The position numbers were made by a program, and so were the translations under genes. From NCBI GenBank assembly GCA_035063885.1, contig JAPSFM010000029.1:1-50945 (forward strand): a stretch of 50,945 nt of DNA, written 5' to 3'. Below the pieces are notes generated by a model. That model made no database searches. It worked only from the letters and a program-made list of their open reading frames with translations, and was not told the DNA's origin. Shown here one piece after another: positions 49,931 to 50,945 of the stretch. This stretch comes from CAADGY01 sp900696665. GTDB taxonomy: Bacteria; Acidobacteriota; Terriglobia; Bryobacterales; Bryobacteraceae. How positions within the stretch are numbered: the stretch's first letter is position 1; each line of letters starts with the position of its first letter.

Positions 49931-50362
49931 CTACTCGCTTGTATCCTGTATTCTCGTGCGGACCTCGTCCAGGAGTTCCTGCCCGAGAATCGCCCGTCCG
50001 ATCTTCTGCATCACCGTACTTGCCGGATTGAGTTTGCCGAGCATACGGATCGCGGTGAGGTGCGCCATGCGATATTCGGTGAGCGTGAGCCGCCGGCCGG
50101 CCTCCATGCGTATGGGACGCATTGTATTGTCAGCACAAGGCATGAAGACGTAAGTCTCGTTTTCCAAAAGATCCGACCCATCATCCGGGACTTCCACGAA
50201 CAGCCGCGCGGTGATGCCGATTTGAAAGAAGTTAACTCTCTTTCCGTCCGTCTCCGGAAAAAGCGCCCAAAGCTCCCGTTCAGTCTCGATGTAGTTCTGA
50301 AAGTCAAAATTTGCGGGGAGCCGGTAAACGGACTGCGGATCTGCTAAAGCGTACTCGGACAC
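49931..50362 (-). CDS. Protein of unknown function (143 residues)
   Basis: Soluble, no signal peptide. The N-terminal half has LPANFDFQNYIETERELWALFPETDGKRVNFFQIGITARLFVEVP, the C-terminal half MRPIRMEAGRRLTLTEYRMAHLTAIRML, a helix-rich segment. I do not recognise the family. It is convergent with trpD (seven bases between stops) and follows the receiver-like gene on the same strand with an 89-base gap. Confidence 0.6.
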   Translation of the reverse strand: MSEYALADPQSVYRLPANFDFQNYIETERELWALFPETDGKRVNFFQIGITARLFVEVPDDGSDLLENETYVFMPCADNTMRPIRMEAGRRLTLTEYRMAHLTAIRMLGKLNPASTVMQKIGRAILGQELLDEVRTRIQDTSE

Positions 50363-50451
50363 GTATTGCGCCTCTCGCTCAGAATCGGCCTGAAAGCCAC
50401 TTCTAAGTGAAGAAGTACGTTCCAGCCCGGAATCTGCTCCGAAAAACTGGG

Positions 50452-50823
50452 CTATCGTACTCCGGCGTGGCGTTTGAGAATTTGAGAGAGGTTCTGGGAA
50501 AACGCCGACCGGGCAAGAACCATGTCCGCACCGGCTTCGTGAGCCTTCTGCTTCAACTCACCCTGCACGTGCGACAGATAGCTGATCACGCTGATCTGCT
50601 TCAAATCTGAATTGCCTTTCAGCTTTGTGATCAGCTTCAACGGCTGTATAGCGGCGTTATTCAAATCGACGATGATCAGCGTCGGATTGGCCTTGGCCCG
50701 ATCCAGCACGTCCTTTTCAGATTTCAGAAACTCGACATCCAAGCCTGCTCGTTTGGCGGCATCGTTGATTTTTACCGTGAAGAAGAGGTCCTCGACCGCT
50801 GCCAGTACTTTCTTCTTGTGCAT
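50452..50823 (-). CDS. Degenerate receiver-like protein
   Basis: ATG 50823 (MHKKKVLAAVEDLFFTVKIN) is preferred; an upstream ATG at 50865 would add 14 residues. The protein has a receiver-like alpha/beta pattern with the phospho-acceptor-position aspartate in TLIIVDLNN and a serine in ISVISYLSH, but the acidic pair of strand 1 is reduced to AAVED and the strand-5 lysine is replaced (MVLARSAF). It is therefore probably a pseudo-receiver working through protein contacts. 123 residues, no output domain. Its promoter may be at 50899. Confidence 0.7.
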   Translation of the reverse strand: MHKKKVLAAVEDLFFTVKINDAAKRAGLDVEFLKSEKDVLDRAKANPTLIIVDLNNAAIQPLKLITKLKGNSDLKQISVISYLSHVQGELKQKAHEAGADMVLARSAFSQNLSQILKRHAGVR

Positions 50824-50898
50824 AGAGTTGGAACGTATCTCTAGAAATCGCTTACCTTTTTCCAATACGGAATCGTGAGGACAAGGAAGGCTACTCCC

Positions 50899-50927
50899 AG
50901 TGTAATCCGCCCTCTGCCGCGCCGCAA
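50899..50927 (-). promoter_or_regulatory. Possible sigma-70-type promoter
   Basis: On the minus strand TTGCGG (50922-50927) and TACACT (50899-50904) are separated by exactly 17 bases, and the receiver-like gene begins about 76 bases downstream. Two short hexamers are weak evidence in GC-rich DNA and the window ends here. Confidence 0.3.
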
Positions 50928-50945
50928 GCGCAGCCGGATGCTGCT

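Noticed and set aside
1..50945. CRISPR array, tRNA/rRNA genes, prophage, toxin-antitoxin or defence island
   Set aside because: No regularly spaced repeats, no cloverleaf or rRNA-like sequence, and no phage, toxin or nuclease-type proteins were recognised by eye on either strand.

Overview
The window looks like a chromosomal segment of an acidobacterium, probably of the Solibacter/Bryobacteraceae kind. This is inferred from gene content, not from a search. The signs are a VWFA-related secreted protein, a TonB-receptor remnant of the acidobacterial type, DUF5666-like and DUF6351-like secreted proteins, several twin-arginine-exported catabolic enzymes and a generally GC-rich sequence. No rRNA, tRNA, CRISPR array or phage was seen.

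Layout. 1-952: left-truncated IS1380-type transposase with a frameshift at a run of seven G. 1187-2526: nucleoside deaminase facing a Ku gene interrupted by an in-frame TAA. 2691-3709: BON-domain protein and small lipoprotein. 3711-10229: a redox/regulatory operon preceded by a good sigma-54 (-24/-12) promoter and TGTAG/CTACA dyads. It encodes a membrane-anchored GcvH-like protein, a four-cluster ferredoxin, an NrfD/HybB quinone-site membrane protein, a histidine kinase with two c-type haem motifs, an NtrC-class sigma-54 activator and an archaemetzincin. 10249-15978: outer-membrane barrel, lutABC lactate-oxidation genes and two secreted unknowns lying between two copies of the lutA 5' end. 16010-20100: htrA, coaE, folD and an APC permease. 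20268-21919: isoaspartyl methyltransferase and a stand-alone LigD-type polymerase domain.

21992-27267: amidohydrolase with an exported SelA-like PLP protein, a secreted unknown, DUF362 and a small helical protein. 27289-31552: SagB-type oxidoreductase, VWFA protein, TonB-receptor remnant and a 48-residue zinc-ribbon protein. 31650-38119: yvcK, glmU, DUF5666-like, truB, M1 peptidase and a CheY-like regulator. 38257-44739: a same-strand cluster of exported enzymes (Gfo/Idh/MocA, PIG-L deacetylase, DUF6351, bicupin, enolase superfamily). 44807-50865: a flippase-like membrane protein, sucC-sucD-ndk, trpD and two small proteins.

How the genes work together. The most interesting block is 3711-10229. 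It carries its own predicted sensor (haem kinase), activator (sigma-54 type), promoter and candidate enhancer sites. Its output genes form an electron-transfer module (Fe-S protein plus NrfD) without any recognisable catalytic subunit. Ku and the LigD-type polymerase suggest non-homologous end joining, although the Ku reading frame is broken as written. lutABC oxidises L-lactate, sucCD-ndk links the TCA cycle to nucleotide phosphorylation, and the 38-45 kb cluster is probably periplasmic breakdown of sugar-acid or aromatic plant-derived compounds. Four genes or gene fragments carry disabling lesions, so either some local decay or some base-level sequence error is present.
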